27,430 bases of DNA from Fomitopsis serialis (GCF_022376445.1 NW_025955441.1:1-27430), one strand, 5' to 3'. Shown: positions 11,529 to 21,515, counted from the stretch's first letter. Translations and numbers: made by a program. The notes: generated from the sequence alone by a model not told the origin.

Positions 11529-11630
11529 TGGCGAACGTACTGGCGAACTGACTGACTGACTTCGAACGTACTGACTGACTGGCGGACTGACTGACTTCGA
11601 ACGTACTGGCTGACTGACGAACCTCGCCGG
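11529..11630. repeat. ACTG-rich minisatellite, about 35-bp units
   Basis: Repeated actgactgac blocks alternate with cgaacgtact. Two copies of ttcgaacgtactg start at 11561 and 11596, giving a 35-bp period, with partial units on both sides. It sits at the left edge of the TTCGAA-rich region and contributes two of the hexamers. Confidence 0.8.
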
Positions 11631-11690
11631 TGCGGGGTGAGATTGAGAGGGTAAGGGGGTCTCTGAGATTCGAAGGGAACAAGTCCCAGA

Positions 11691-11700
11691 GTATATACAG
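11691..11700 (+). promoter_or_regulatory. Possible TATA box for the plus-strand gag-like gene
   Basis: The run gtatatacag lies about 130 bases upstream of the ATG at 11819 and about 260 upstream of the ATG at 11957. Position and orientation suit a core promoter, but this is inference from one motif. Confidence 0.25.
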
Positions 11701-11818
11701 GAAAATACGGTCCGAAGACCAAGAGAGCCAAGAGAAATACAAGACATGATGAATGAAAGTGATAAGGAAAGCAGCCAATCGGAGAATGTCACAACGCTCG
11801 ACCCGGACCTACTAACAC

Positions 11819-12663
11819 ATGAGAGAATCCAACTCGGCCTTCCGCAGGTTCCGCATAACGGGCGACCGTCCCCGAACGGCGAAGGTCATAACCGGGGCCG
11901 GTGACAGTCCTCGAAGATATGAGACAGCTGCAGGAGTTCGCCTGACTTACACGAACATGCCGCACCTCGACCCAACTTCCGAAGCGTATGCTGCCCGCTA
12001 CTACCGCCTCCTAGAGGTCCTCAAGACCGAGGGACTTGTCGAGCCGCGATACGATGCAAACAGTCCCGGAGAGTGGCTGGCTTGGGCTCACGGAGTCCGT
12101 TGGATGATCGTACGTGCCTCCGAACTTAGACTATCGTTCGAACCATCGAACCGACCTTCGAACAGCGATTCTTGTTCGAGTCCCGCAGCCGGGCCATCCT
12201 GCTGGCGAACGATACGCTTCCTGCTCCTAGGTCGTTCCCCGAGATCGACGAGTTGATGCGTTACCTCGACGAGGTCTTTCACCGCGATGGCAACCAGGGA
12301 GACATCCTAGGTTCGCCCTACCCTACGATCGCGTGGTCCGAGACCTTGGTACTGCTCGAACAAGTCAACCAGGCCGAGCGTCGTCCCCTCGCGAACCCGC
12401 AGTATCAGCGCGAGTCGTTGATCCTGTCCGACTTTCGCCAGCTGCCCGACAACCTCGAGTCCATGGGTCGAGCGATTCACAACATCGCAGTCGACCAGCG
12501 CCGCACGCACGGCACCCTCGTCGGGTTGCTCGAAAGTCTGCTCGAGCGCGTCAACACTGACCGTGGCTCCGACGCCGGTCCGTCTGTTCGTAGGGGTAGA
12601 GGTGGTGGTCATGGGTGTGGTGGTCGAGGACATAGATATGAGAATTGCAGGGGTCGTCACTAG
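11819..12663 (+). pseudogene. Gag-like or accessory retroelement ORF, frameshifted
   Basis: Two overlapping plus-strand frames join into one likely protein. The first opens at ATG 11819, with a second candidate start at 11957 (MPHLDPTSEAYAARYYRLLE) that I favour because the helical, conserved-looking part begins there. The second frame runs from about 12172 to the stop at 12661-12663. A one-base shift between about 12130 and 12180 separates them. The second half is helical and acidic (PEIDELMRYLDEVF, QLPDNLESMGRAIHNIAVDQ) and ends in a Gly/Arg-rich tail (RRGRGGGHGCGGRGHR), as in nucleic-acid-binding tails of Gag-like proteins. No CCHC zinc knuckle is visible. I do not recognise the family for certain; Gag is an inference from the tail and the setting. 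Confidence 0.5.
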
Positions 12664-12885
12664 CTAGGTTGACGTAGCCATGTACTTGCTCCGGAGTCCT
12701 ACCAATGTAGCGACGCTTCTAAACCGCTTGTCTCTGCCACTAAGGGTCCCGAACATGGACGCTTGAGCTTCGAACATCGGGCGTTTCCCTCGAACGGACG
12801 GACCGTGCGTCGACCGTTCTGACTTAGTGCACCGTTGTATCGACCGTAAATGGCGTTTTCGGTGGGTAGGTGAGCTAAGGGCTCA

Positions 12886-13055
12886 TCATCTCCCCCTTAC
12901 TGAGATCCAGACCGTCCTCGGTCGGCTCGAACACGCCGGCGCTTGATTTGCGTCCGCGATCATCGAGATGCTTCCGCGCCAGGCCGTCCGAAGGTCTTGT
13001 CCAATGGCGAGCACTCGAGAAGCGATTAGCGAACGGCAGGGCACGCCTCGATCAC
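12886..13055 (-). pseudogene. Second, isolated fragment of gypsy pol (RNase H C-terminus)
   Basis: Read on the minus strand this piece gives a damaged form of the conserved GPDGLSR-like motif, then about 20 residues, then TEDGLDLSKGEM. The main pol has the matching TEDGQDFSKGRM after its own GPDGLSRR motif. At DNA level 12886-12923 and 16538-16575 agree at 33 of 38 positions by hand alignment. So part of a related but distinct pol copy lies between the two plus-strand genes. Everything around it on this strand is unrelated to pol. Confidence 0.65.
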
Positions 13056-13265
13056 GTTGATCCGCAGAATTAATCCCATTGGACGGGAGGTGAGCGCTTC
13101 TTTCCCGTTTTGGACTGGTTCTGATGGGGATGATCCCCGTTGTTTCAGCGCCTCGAATGCGGTAGGTGGACCCACAAAGCTCGAGCACACATATAGCGGC
13201 GGGGTCTCCAGCCGAATTTCGCTTGATCCCCCGCTCCGCTCGCTCTTGACTTCGTCCGTCTCTCC

Positions 13266-14869
13266 ATGTCCGCCTCGCCTGCCTCCGCTCCCGCGCCCGT
13301 CCCTGATCTCGCCGGCGCGCCTGCGTCGGACGCCGACTACACCGTGGATCCCAAAACCGGCTTCCCCGTTCCGCACGACCCGAAGAGCCCAATGGCTCCG
13401 CTCGCCAATTGGGTCGTGGCGCACCTCGTCCCAGAGAACCCTGAGGCGATCGAAGAGTGGATTGAGGGCGCCTTCGCTGCCATGGTAAGTCGCGTCCGTC
13501 TCGTTTAAGTCTTGTTAATTTAAGTGTTCGAAGAATCGGTACACTCGCGTGACTAAGGGCGCGGCCCTCGCTGCCCGTTACGCGAACGCGTTGGGACGGC
13601 TGCTCGTCCTCGCCACTCACGCCAATCCGGAGGCCGCGCGCCAATGCGCCGAGAACATGCAGTGGCCACTGCTCGACGCCGCTATCAATCACGCGCGCAA
13701 GGAGGCCGAGGACCGCCGTCGCTGGGAAGCGAACCAAGCCCAGCTGCGCAAGGAGGCCGAAGAGCGCGAGAGCCGCGAGCGACAGGAGGCCGCCGAGGCC
13801 GAGGAAAGCGCACGACGCGAGGCCGCCAAGGCCGAGGAACTCGAACGCCGCGAGGCCGCCGAGCTCGAGGAGGCCGCCGAGGCGCACAAGCGCGAGGCTG
13901 ATCGCCAGCGTCGCGAGGAGAAGGCCTTGCCACGACGTGGCCGGTCGGGTGTCCGGGGAAAAGGTAAATTGCGTGCTCCGTCCCCCACCGCCTCCGATGC
14001 GTCGACCGTTCGCGCCGAGTCGCCCGAAGTCGAGGTGGTCCCCGAGCCCAAAGGCTCGAAGAAGACCAAAAAGCGCAAGGCCCCCGCTGACGGCTCGGCC
14101 CCCGACGTTACGGACACCGCCGTCCGCAAGCTCATTGCTCGCGCGACTACAGTCCGTGACCGGACTATGTCGGTATGTGCCCTAACGTTTTTCTTCGTTT
14201 GATTCTGCTAACTGTTCGCGACTCAGTGCGATCGCTGCGCCGCCGGCTACGCTACCTCGAAGGAATGCGTCTTCGAGGCCGACGCGGTGGTGTGTAACCA
14301 GTGCCTGCACGACCAGCAGGGCTGCTACTGGGGCGCCGCCACTTTGTCTGGTACTCGCAAGGCTCGTCGTGCCGGTAAGTTCGCCTTAGTTCTTCGAAGA
14401 TTTCGGTGCCGTTCGTAGCTGACATCTCCGTTTCGTAGGTAAGCGGGGCGACTCCGAGGAACCCGCTGCCCCCGCGCCCGCTCCTGTCACGGTCCCTGCC
14501 TCGGGCTCGGCAGGCTTCGTACCGTCGCGCACGCCCCTCCACCCCCGTGCCGCCGCGGCCCTGCACGCCGCACAGACGCAGGCCCCGCCGATCGACATAT
14601 CGGCGATTCTCCAGTCTCAGGGCGCCCCCGTCCGCTCGCTCGCCGAGGCTCGCGCGGCACTCTCGGCGACCAACGAACGCATCGGCAACGTGGAGGCCTC
14701 GCTCAACCTCATGGGCCTCGAACTCGCAATGCTCGAAGGGCTGCAAGAGTACTACGGTCGTCGCGTCGACCAATTGTTCGTCGAGTCTACGGCCGTCGCG
14801 CGTGGGGCCTTCGATCCTCCTGCTGCCGGCCCATCGGCGGGACCTTCGAAGGGCAAGGGTTCGAAGTAG
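13266..14869 (+). CDS. Retroelement-associated protein with variant six-cysteine cluster and coiled coil
   Basis: Four exons join in frame: 13266-13484, 13558-14172, 14227-14374 and 14439-14869, with GT-AG introns of 73, 54 and 64 bp, giving 470 residues. Residues 1-75 hold a short acidic, Pro-rich module (DADYTVDPKTGFPVPHDPKS). Residues about 118-200 form a long Glu/Arg/Ala-rich coiled coil. A basic linker contains SKKTKKRK. Cysteines at 279, 282, 292, 301, 304 and 311 have spacing C-x2-C-x9-C-x8-C-x2-C-x6-C, like a Zn2Cys6 cluster but with x9 instead of x6 in the first loop. A second predicted coiled coil lies near 395-440. I infer a nuclear DNA- or RNA-binding protein; the function is unknown. 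The frame is intact although the surrounding pol is wrecked. It is convergent with pol, ending 226 bp from the pol stop, and shares the TTCGAA enrichment. Confidence 0.8.
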
Positions 14870-15094
14870 GTCGTATTCGTAGTACCGTCCGTTGTGTTTG
14901 TACCTCCGTGTTTGCGTTCGGCGTCCCGTAAGCGTTAGTCTTGTATATCTGCTGGTGTAACGTCCCCCTCTCGTGTCTTGTATAATAGATATCTCGTTTC
15001 TAACCGCTGCCACGGTGTTCGAAGGATTGAAGTGAAAAAGCACGAGGGTGTCCTTAAAGCATAAAGGGTATACTGCGCGAGTCTCTCGACAGAC

Positions 15095-16500
15095 TCATTC
15101 TTCGTCTTCTGAACTTGACGATTCATCGTCTAGTTCGCCGGGTAAGCCGGACGCGTCTGGCTCGTCATCGCCCAGTGTGTCTGACTGTTCCATTTCACGC
15201 AAGCGTTCGAAGGGTACATCCAGGTGTTCGAGTGAAATCGTGATCGATCTTCGAGCAAGGTAGGGAATGACTCGAAAAGCGGCGATAGGTCTGTCGAGGA
15301 CCGTGCCGTCTAGTTCAGCGATGATGTAGGCACCTCCTCGGTTCCGAGATACGACGACCATAGGCCCTTGGTATCGTGGACGCATCTTACGATTCAAGGC
15401 TTTTTCGATCGCTGTATTTCGGACGAGGACTAAGTCCCCACGCTGGAAGTCAAAGTCTTCGATCGTGTACTGGTGCTCTCGTTCGAAGCGTCGGGCCGCC
15501 TCACGCCTCGCTTCGTAGACCTTCGAATAGATCTTCGAAAGGTCCTCCGACCGTTTCTGAAGTGCTATGGCTCGCCGCGCAATCAAGTCGGTAGTATCGA
15601 GTGCTGTCTCAGGCGGTGGGACAAGGTACGTTGCTTCGATAACGTCGAGGGCAGTATCGGGTGCGTGCCTGTAGCTGCGAAGTGCGGCGAACAGCCCATT
15701 CTTCGACGAGTCGTTACGCGTTCGGACCACAGTACTGAATGGAAGACTTGTGACCAGCGTGACTGATCTCCATCTGCTGCTTAAACAACGCTTGTCTCAT
15801 GTCGAAGTGCGAACGTTCGACGATACCGTTGCTCGCGAGTTGTAACCACTGATCCTGATATGGTTGATGTGATACTTCTTCGAGAGGTACTCGAGCGCCT
15901 TGACCCAGGGTCCGCCGTTGTCGGAGACTAGTTCGACAAGCGTACCCCAGCGACAGACAATGTCTTGATATAGCCACTCGCCAAGGGTCTGAGCTGTCTC
16001 TCTTCGAAGCATTCGGGCTTCGGGGTACGTGATCGAAGAACAGCGCGCTTGCGCTATGAGCTTATAGCCTCCCGAAACAGGCATGAACATCGTGTCGCAG
16101 AACGCCTTCATGAATAGTCCGGCTGGCATCGCGACCGTCGGTGGGATGAGGATCTGTCGTAATTGACGCTTCTGACATAGGTCGCACGTTCGAACATACC
16201 AGCCTACGTCGGACTTGTGATCGGGCCACCAGAAGCGTTCGGAGACTGCTACGATCGTTGCGTGGATTCCGCGGTGTCCGTCCTATCGTGGCTCTCGCGT
16301 AATGTTCGAAGCCTTCGCTCGGGTGGTAGGACAACCTTATGCGCGCCTTGACCATTTCGTCTCCAGAGTCGATCCCCGGTGACGAAGAACTGCGTCGCGT
16401 ACTTGTAGAACGCCTCGAACGCTCGTTGCGAAAGTCCGTCTGGCTTCGAAAGCGTCATCAGGAAATGCTTAACTTGCTCGACGCGTGCGTCTAGCTTTCG
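15095..16500 (-). other. Pol segment: integrase
   Basis: An HHCC zinc-binding domain is visible (HRGIHA, then CDLCQKR), broken by one shift near 16290. The catalytic core keeps D in CDTMFMP (about 16096), D in VSDNGGPW (about 15922) and E in NGIVERSH (about 15818). The last two are about 35 residues apart, as expected for D,D(35)E, but a frameshift lies between them near 15840. The C-terminal part has the GPMVVV.R..GGAY stretch typical of gypsy integrase tails. Confidence 0.85.
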
Positions 16501-16599
16501 AGCTTTGTCCGAACGTGGTACTATCGCGTAGTCGTCGTCATCCTCCCCTTACTGAAATCTTGACCGTCCTCGGTCAACACGAGCACTGAAACGCTCGAA

Positions 16600-17110
16600 G
16601 GGTGGGAGAGGGTGGGACAAGGCTGTATCATGTGCACGAACGAGTACATGTTGTCGATCCAGTCTTCGAACGCATCGTCTTCGTCGATTGGGTCATCGCC
16701 GGGTTGCGTCGTTCTTCGGGACAGTCCATCCGGTCCGTGCGAAGTCCCGGGCACATGCACGAGAGTGAAGTGAAACGTGAGAATTGAGACAATCCAGCGA
16801 TTAATGCTCGCGCTCGGTGCGATGTCAGGATTAGCGAGCATGCCCTTGATGTAGCGAGCGTCGACTTCCACGATTAGGTTTCGAATCCCGATGACATACA
16901 TTCGAAGCGCTCGAAGAGCGCGGAACAGTCCATAGATTTCAAGCTTTGGTTGCGAGAATCGACGTTCACGGTCGTTCAGCGTGATTGACCCGAATCGGCT
17001 GTAGTACCTGCGCTTGGCGTCCTCCTCGTCGCACTGGCATAGGAGGAATCCGACTGCAATGAAGGACGTGTCGACGGCCAGATAACAGGTGCCGTCGAGT
17101 CGTAATTGAT
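16600..17110 (-). other. Pol segment: RNase H
   Basis: After a frameshift near 17100 the RNase H fold reads cleanly. Candidate catalytic acids are the Asp in LAVDTSF (about 17072), the Glu in QPKLEIYGLF (about 16940) and the Asp in VEVDARYIKG (about 16862). The C-terminal GPDGLSRR motif lies near 16736. It is followed by an acidic spacer and TEDGQDFSKG. Confidence 0.85.
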
Positions 17111-18400
17111 CGAACGAAGCGCTGGGCTTTCGAGCAAGGCCTGCTTCAAGTCGTCCTGAGCCTGCTGTTGTGCGGGGCCCCATTCGAAGGGCATATCCTT
17201 CCTTGTTAGCCGAACCAGAGCGTCGGCGCGGTGCGCGAAGTTCTTGATAAATATCCTGCACACTCCGATCGTGCCGAGAAACGCTCGAACATCGGACAAG
17301 GTCTGACAGGCGCCCCAGTTTCGGATGGTCGCAACTCGAGATTCGTCAGGTAGGCGTCCCTGAGGCGTGCAGCGGTGGCCAATGACCATGATTTCTCGAG
17401 CTATCAGCACACTCTTAACTCCCGAAAACGTTCCACCAGCGTAGCGCATTCGAGTGACGATCCGATTAAGGTTCTGGAAGTGTTCCCAGACGAACCTTCG
17501 AATACCAGGATTCCGCGGGATGACTTCGCCACCGTAGTCGCTAGCCGGACCTTTGAGCGGAACGTCGTCGATGTAGGGTACAGTGTGTTCGGGAGTTTCG
17601 GGCTGAAGTATATAGGTTACGTCGTCGTGGAAGATGGGTACTGCATTTGTCCACCCCATAGGAAGCGTAGTAAGTCGCATGGCTCCGTACGGTGTCTGGA
17701 ACGTAGTGAGATCTCTCGAACTTTCGGCGATATAGCGTTCGTCGTAGCCGACATAGAGGTCTAGCATCCCTCCGCACGTTCGTCCTCCGAACTGTTCGGC
17801 GAGATGTTCGGGAGTCGGTGGGACACCAGAGTGTTGGATCGTGACTGCGTTGAGAGGCTCGAGACTGTGAACAATCCGTAAGGACTTGCCATCCTTTTAA
17901 CAACACAAAACCATCGCGAACGGTACGACGAGTTCGAAGGTTCGTAGACTCCGGAGTCAATCTTGCGACGAATCATCGAGCAGACCTCCTTGTACAGACC
18001 AGGAGGGATAGGGATGTTCTTCTGGACCCAGGCGTATGCGGGATCACAGGAAAGTCTATAGGTGGGAAATATCGGACTTGAAGTTGCCACGTTCGTTGTC
18101 TGACCAAGCGAACGCGTCGTTGTTCGTAGCCATGAAGTGGTGAAGTAGATCGCGTTCGGCGGGTTGTAACAGATCATCGTCGTGCAGCTTATCCGAGACA
18201 GCTGCCCTTTCGGCCGTGTAGCGACCTTCGGGCTTGAAAGGAGGTGGGTTGGGGTTGAGTTCACGCATCGTAGAGAGCGGATCTCCTTGATGTCGCGAAC
18301 GATACGAAACTGTTCGGGGACGGACCCGAGAACAGGTCTCGTCTTGAGTGCGACCGGCTTGTACTTCTTCTTCGATTTTGCCTGTGCGAATGTGGACACA
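17110..18400 (-). other. Pol segment: reverse transcriptase
   Basis: The N-terminal RT region contains NIPIPPGLYKEV and SGVYEPSNSSYRSRWFCVVK. The fingers/palm contain RDLTTFQTPYGAMRLTTLPM, and the catalytic box is YIDD at 17575-17564. A single-base deletion near 17898 separates the WFCVVK motif from the following DGKSLRIVH stretch. The region up to LTRKDMPFEWGP belongs to the thumb/connection. Confidence 0.88.
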
Positions 18401-18742
18401 TCAGGAGCATCCTCGGACGAGTCGGTACTGTCGTGGGTATGGCCGGTGCGGGTATACGTAGGTAGTCGGTCGAACGAGAGAATGTGTTCGGAGAAGTGGT
18501 CGAAGATGCTGCGTGTTCGAAGGTTCGAGCGTATGACGGGGTATGCTGAGTCGATCTCGTAGCCTCGGTGGCTGTCCTGACTTCGTTGAAAACAAAACTG
18601 GAATAGGTATGTGGAACGGAGAGATACGTAGCTGCGAGAACTGGGTCTTCGAGAGATGATATGTTGGCATAGGCAGAAATGGACGGGGTATCGTTTTCGA
18701 AGTCGATCACGTGTGCGACTTGCTCGTCATCGTCGGCCTGAA

Positions 18743-19955
18743 CTACGTGTTCAAAAGTCCCGACTGCCTCTTCTGAAAAACCTCTTGGAACTTCGGCCGT
18801 CCTCGAGGCATCGTAGGTACCGTGATCTGTTCGGACGTGTTCGGGCACAACAGGGTGATGGTTTGATTCTCGTCGGCGAAGTTCTTCACCAGGCTCTCAG
18901 TGATGACGTCGAATGGTCGACCTAGCAGCACGTCGTACGACGCGCGCTTGATGACGTGGATCTGGAGATACAAGGTGATCGGGCTGACTTGACATGGTAC
19001 GTTTCGAACAAGGCCGAGCGAGCGGTCAACTCCGCCGTTCGCGGATTGCATGCTGAGGACGATGGTCGGGTCGAACGATAAACCGAGATGATAGCACAGT
19101 GCTTCCGACATGCAGATGACCTGAGAACCGGGATCGAGAATGCAGGCTACCTTCTCCTTACGATCGATCGTGAGGTCGATCGTTCGAAGCGAATGGGACT
19201 CAGCCGCGACGGTGAGTTCGCTAGGTATCGCGCCTCGAGGCAACACCCTCAGGTACGTCTCGTACGAGTCCGGGATGATGGTGGCGTCTGGGTCGAGCTC
19301 GTTGTCGTGACAGTCTACTAACGCAGGGTCGTGTGTCGGAAGTTCTTCGAACGCAGCCATGTTCGTTGAGGTTGGGTTCGAGTCGTGCGTCACTCTTCGG
19401 GGCGTCACAGCTTCGCGATAGCGGTTCCGAAGCTCGGGCGAGATGCTCAGCAACTCCTCGATGGTCAGCGGGACCGTTGGCGTGCTCATGGAGCGCTTGA
19501 AGACGGACTCGGCCAGCTGGGCCTGAACTACAGGTGCAAGATTCGTATACGAGCCGTCCCGGTTCTTAAACTTCGTAGGCGCTGCTCCGAAGTTTCGGGT
19601 CGTCGGTGGTGCATAGGTCGTGTCTCGAACATTTGCGAAGGGATGGATCGGACTCTCCTTGTCGGGAACTGACTGCGCTGGCGGCGCCGAGGCTTGGACG
19701 CTCGGCCTAGACTCTGCAGGTGGCGTCGGAGCTCTCGGTGGCGGACCTGCACGCTCTGCACTCTTCGAACGCGTGGTTGGGGTCTCGATCGGTGCTGCTT
19801 GCTGGCTCGACACAGGCGGCGAAGCGAAGCGCACGGTACGCTCCTTCGAAGAGCCTCGGGAGTCCGGAGCTCGTGACTTATCAGTGGCATCAGGAAAAAC
19901 ACTGTGGTCACCAAACAGATTGACCGAATTCCAAACACACCTGAACCAAGCTCAA
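18743..19955 (-). other. Pol segment: linker and aspartic protease
   Basis: A Pro/Ser/Ala-rich linker is followed by a conserved helical segment (LTIEELLSISPELRNRYREA) and then the retropepsin-like domain. The catalytic triad appears as DPGSQ, with its aspartate codon near 19135 (DPGS in place of the usual DTGA/DSGA). The second hallmark, YDVLLGRPF, lies about 65 residues later. The frame is open over the whole domain and breaks just after it. Confidence 0.85.
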
Positions 19956-20254
19956 CATGTCTGAGAGGTGTTTCAGGGAACTATACGCCATTCAGACAGA
20001 TTAATGGTACACCTTTCTTTGTGAAATGCCTCTTAAACGAAGTTATGTCACGTAAACTAGTTTCTAGGCGCGTCGGGTATACTGTGAAGTCTCTCTGTTC
20101 ACATTAAGTTCCACTTTGGTAGGCTGCAAACATACCATTCTCGAGCCATCAGACGATACCACGCACGCGGAGACAACATGCGATACATTGTACAGTTACA
20201 GACCATTCACGGTGCAAACAACTACTAGTAGTACAGTCCCAGGAATGTAATCAA
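19956..20254. other. Spacer between retroelement and paralog array
   Basis: This stretch has no coding signal. It contains the 3' flank of array copy A and the truncated 5' side of the retroelement. No TTCGAA hexamers occur, and I see no primer-binding site or repeat matching the other end of the element. Confidence 0.45.
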
Positions 20255-21421
20255 TCAGTTCCACAGCTCTCCGTCCTCGTCGCCGTCATCCGATGCACCT
20301 TCATCTGATGACACTGTCGCCGCGCCTACATCTTCACCCCAGTAGGCTCCAGGGCCTGTGTTGTCAAAACCTTCTGGTGCTACCGTAACTCGACATCCTG
20401 CTTCCCCAATGTCTGGCCGCACTGCAATCAAACCTCGAACGGGCTCCCTCACCGTGTGCCACCTCGCCTGCACGTATTCGCGACGACGTGGAAGGCCTAC
20501 TGGCCAGATCCACTTGAGGTTGATGAATTTGTGCCTCATGGAGCACATAGGGAGTATCGGCTGACTTCCCTCCGCGTAGTTGCACACAAATGTCGTCATC
20601 TTGACGTATGACGCTTTGAGCACGGGTACGTTGGTGAGGGGAAGGGAGAGGCGGATGGGGAATGTAGGCTCCATCCAAGATGGAACGAACGTTTCGAGGG
20701 ACGGGTCGTACTTATCAAAGCCCATGTCGTGGCCTTCGATTTCGCCAGTGAACTCCCAGTTCAACAGCGGCAGGAGTTGGCGGAGGAGTGGCTGCTCGGA
20801 TACTCCAGGGATAACGACGTTTTTCCCGTCCTCGTCAAGCTCCCCTATCAGAGGGACGGAAACGGGTTGGTATGCCACCTGTCCATCGCCCAGATGCGTT
20901 TGTCAGTACTGCTTCTAGGTCCCAAGAGGTTTCAAACTTACGGAAACGTAAACCCACACTTCAACCAGTACCTTTCGCCCCTGCCAGTGTAGCGCAATTT
21001 CCGGCGGCCCCAGATGGGTCAAGTGAATGGGCCGTGCCATGCTCGAATACAGAGCCGGCTCAGATCCCATAAAGACCCACCCGCCGTATTCCACCTTCTT
21101 CTCCCGGGCAAGCTTGGCCATAGCGTACCTCGCGTAGATGTCGGGTTGCACACGACTCAGCTTCATGGACAGTGTGCGTACATCAAACACTGGACAAAAA
21201 CAACATTAGACAAAAGCACAAGGAGCATGATACGGCACTCACATAATCGAACAGGTACCCAAACGTTTTTCTCTCCAAACAGACCACAGTGACGTGGTTA
21301 ATAGTCGAGCATATATGGCACCGCCTCGATTTCATGCATACGTCCTCGAACTTAGGTAGGCCGCCTTGGTATAGACAGCTGATGATGCGAGGGTCAAGCG
21401 AATAGCAGGGAAGGGGAACAT
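20255..21421 (-). pseudogene. Array copy A of an unrecognised three-exon gene family
   Basis: Exons by comparison with copy C: 21421-21243, 21189-20942 and 20878-20255, with introns of 53 and 63 bp at conserved phase-0 sites. Exon 1 carries INHVTVVCLERKTFGYLFDY. Exon 2 starts CLMYAHC and contains EYGGWVFMG. Exon 3 carries VSVPLIGEL, TFPIRLSLPL and PMCSMRHKF and ends in an acidic tail (DEGASDDGDEDGELWN). Exon 3 is intact (207 residues). Exons 1 and 2 are each one base short of frame: one loss right after the ATG at 21421, one between CAC TGT CC and ATG near 21168. A shorter protein from an internal ATG in exon 1 would still meet the exon 2 shift. It is the copy nearest the retroelement. The function is unknown. 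Confidence 0.7.
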
Positions 21422-21467
21422 GGTGCTGGAAGAGTGGTGGCCAGTGTTGGGACAGCAGAGAGACGTC

Positions 21468-21515
21468 TGAGAGCGCTTTGAAGACGTTTGAACCAGTTCC
21501 CACACTAAGCGCTCA
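21468..21515 (-). promoter_or_regulatory. Conserved upstream block, copy A
   Basis: The minus strand holds GAGCGC, TAGTGTG, GTTCAAACG and AAGCGCTCTCAG in the order seen upstream of copies B and D. The copy A version is shorter. It lies about 50-95 bases before the degenerate start codon. Confidence 0.4.

Larger units (their letters stand above)
11375..19955 (-). mobile_element. Degenerate Ty3/gypsy-type retrotransposon region with antisense genes
   Basis: The region is defined by three things seen in the sequence: a minus-strand gypsy polyprotein (15095-19955), plus-strand accessory frames (11819-14869), and a hexamer signature. TTCGAA occurs about 33 times by hand count between 11377 and 19850, where about two would be expected by chance, and stops abruptly on both sides. 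Domain order protease-RT-RNase H-integrase is that of Metaviridae. I could not find matching long terminal repeats, so the outer limits are estimates. The 5' end of the minus-strand element (high coordinates) appears truncated because no gag lies upstream of the protease. The element seems unable to move on its own owing to many frameshifts. Confidence 0.8.
15095..19955 (-). pseudogene. Ty3/gypsy Pol polyprotein, multiply frameshifted
   Basis: Homology runs from about 19955 to the stop at 15095 in the order protease, reverse transcriptase, RNase H, integrase. It is spread over all three minus-strand frames, so at least seven indels are needed. Clear shifts lie near 18780, 18410, 18290, 18055, 17898, 17100, 16290 and 15840. 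The frame is open upstream to about 19955 with no Gag and no obvious start. The C-terminus is acidic (SSSSEDEE) and no chromodomain is seen. In life the polyprotein would be cleaved and would copy element RNA into DNA and insert it. The arrangement and wording of motifs match gypsy elements common in Agaricomycetes. The catalytic residues are mostly still present, so inactivation looks recent. Confidence 0.88.

Noticed and set aside
10911..11555. 214-residue plus-strand frame
   Set aside because: Runs into the ACTG minisatellite, is Arg/Ser-rich, and minus-strand frames of similar length lie opposite it.
12886..13887. 333-residue minus-strand frame opposite the Zn-cluster gene
   Set aside because: Most of it is a shadow of the coiled-coil coding sequence on the plus strand (Arg/Gly/Leu repeats); only the last part overlaps the real pol fragment, in another frame.
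15045..20100. Possible terminal repeats: gggtatactg near 15067 and 20074
   Set aside because: Only about ten bases match before the similarity is lost; it does not define an LTR pair.
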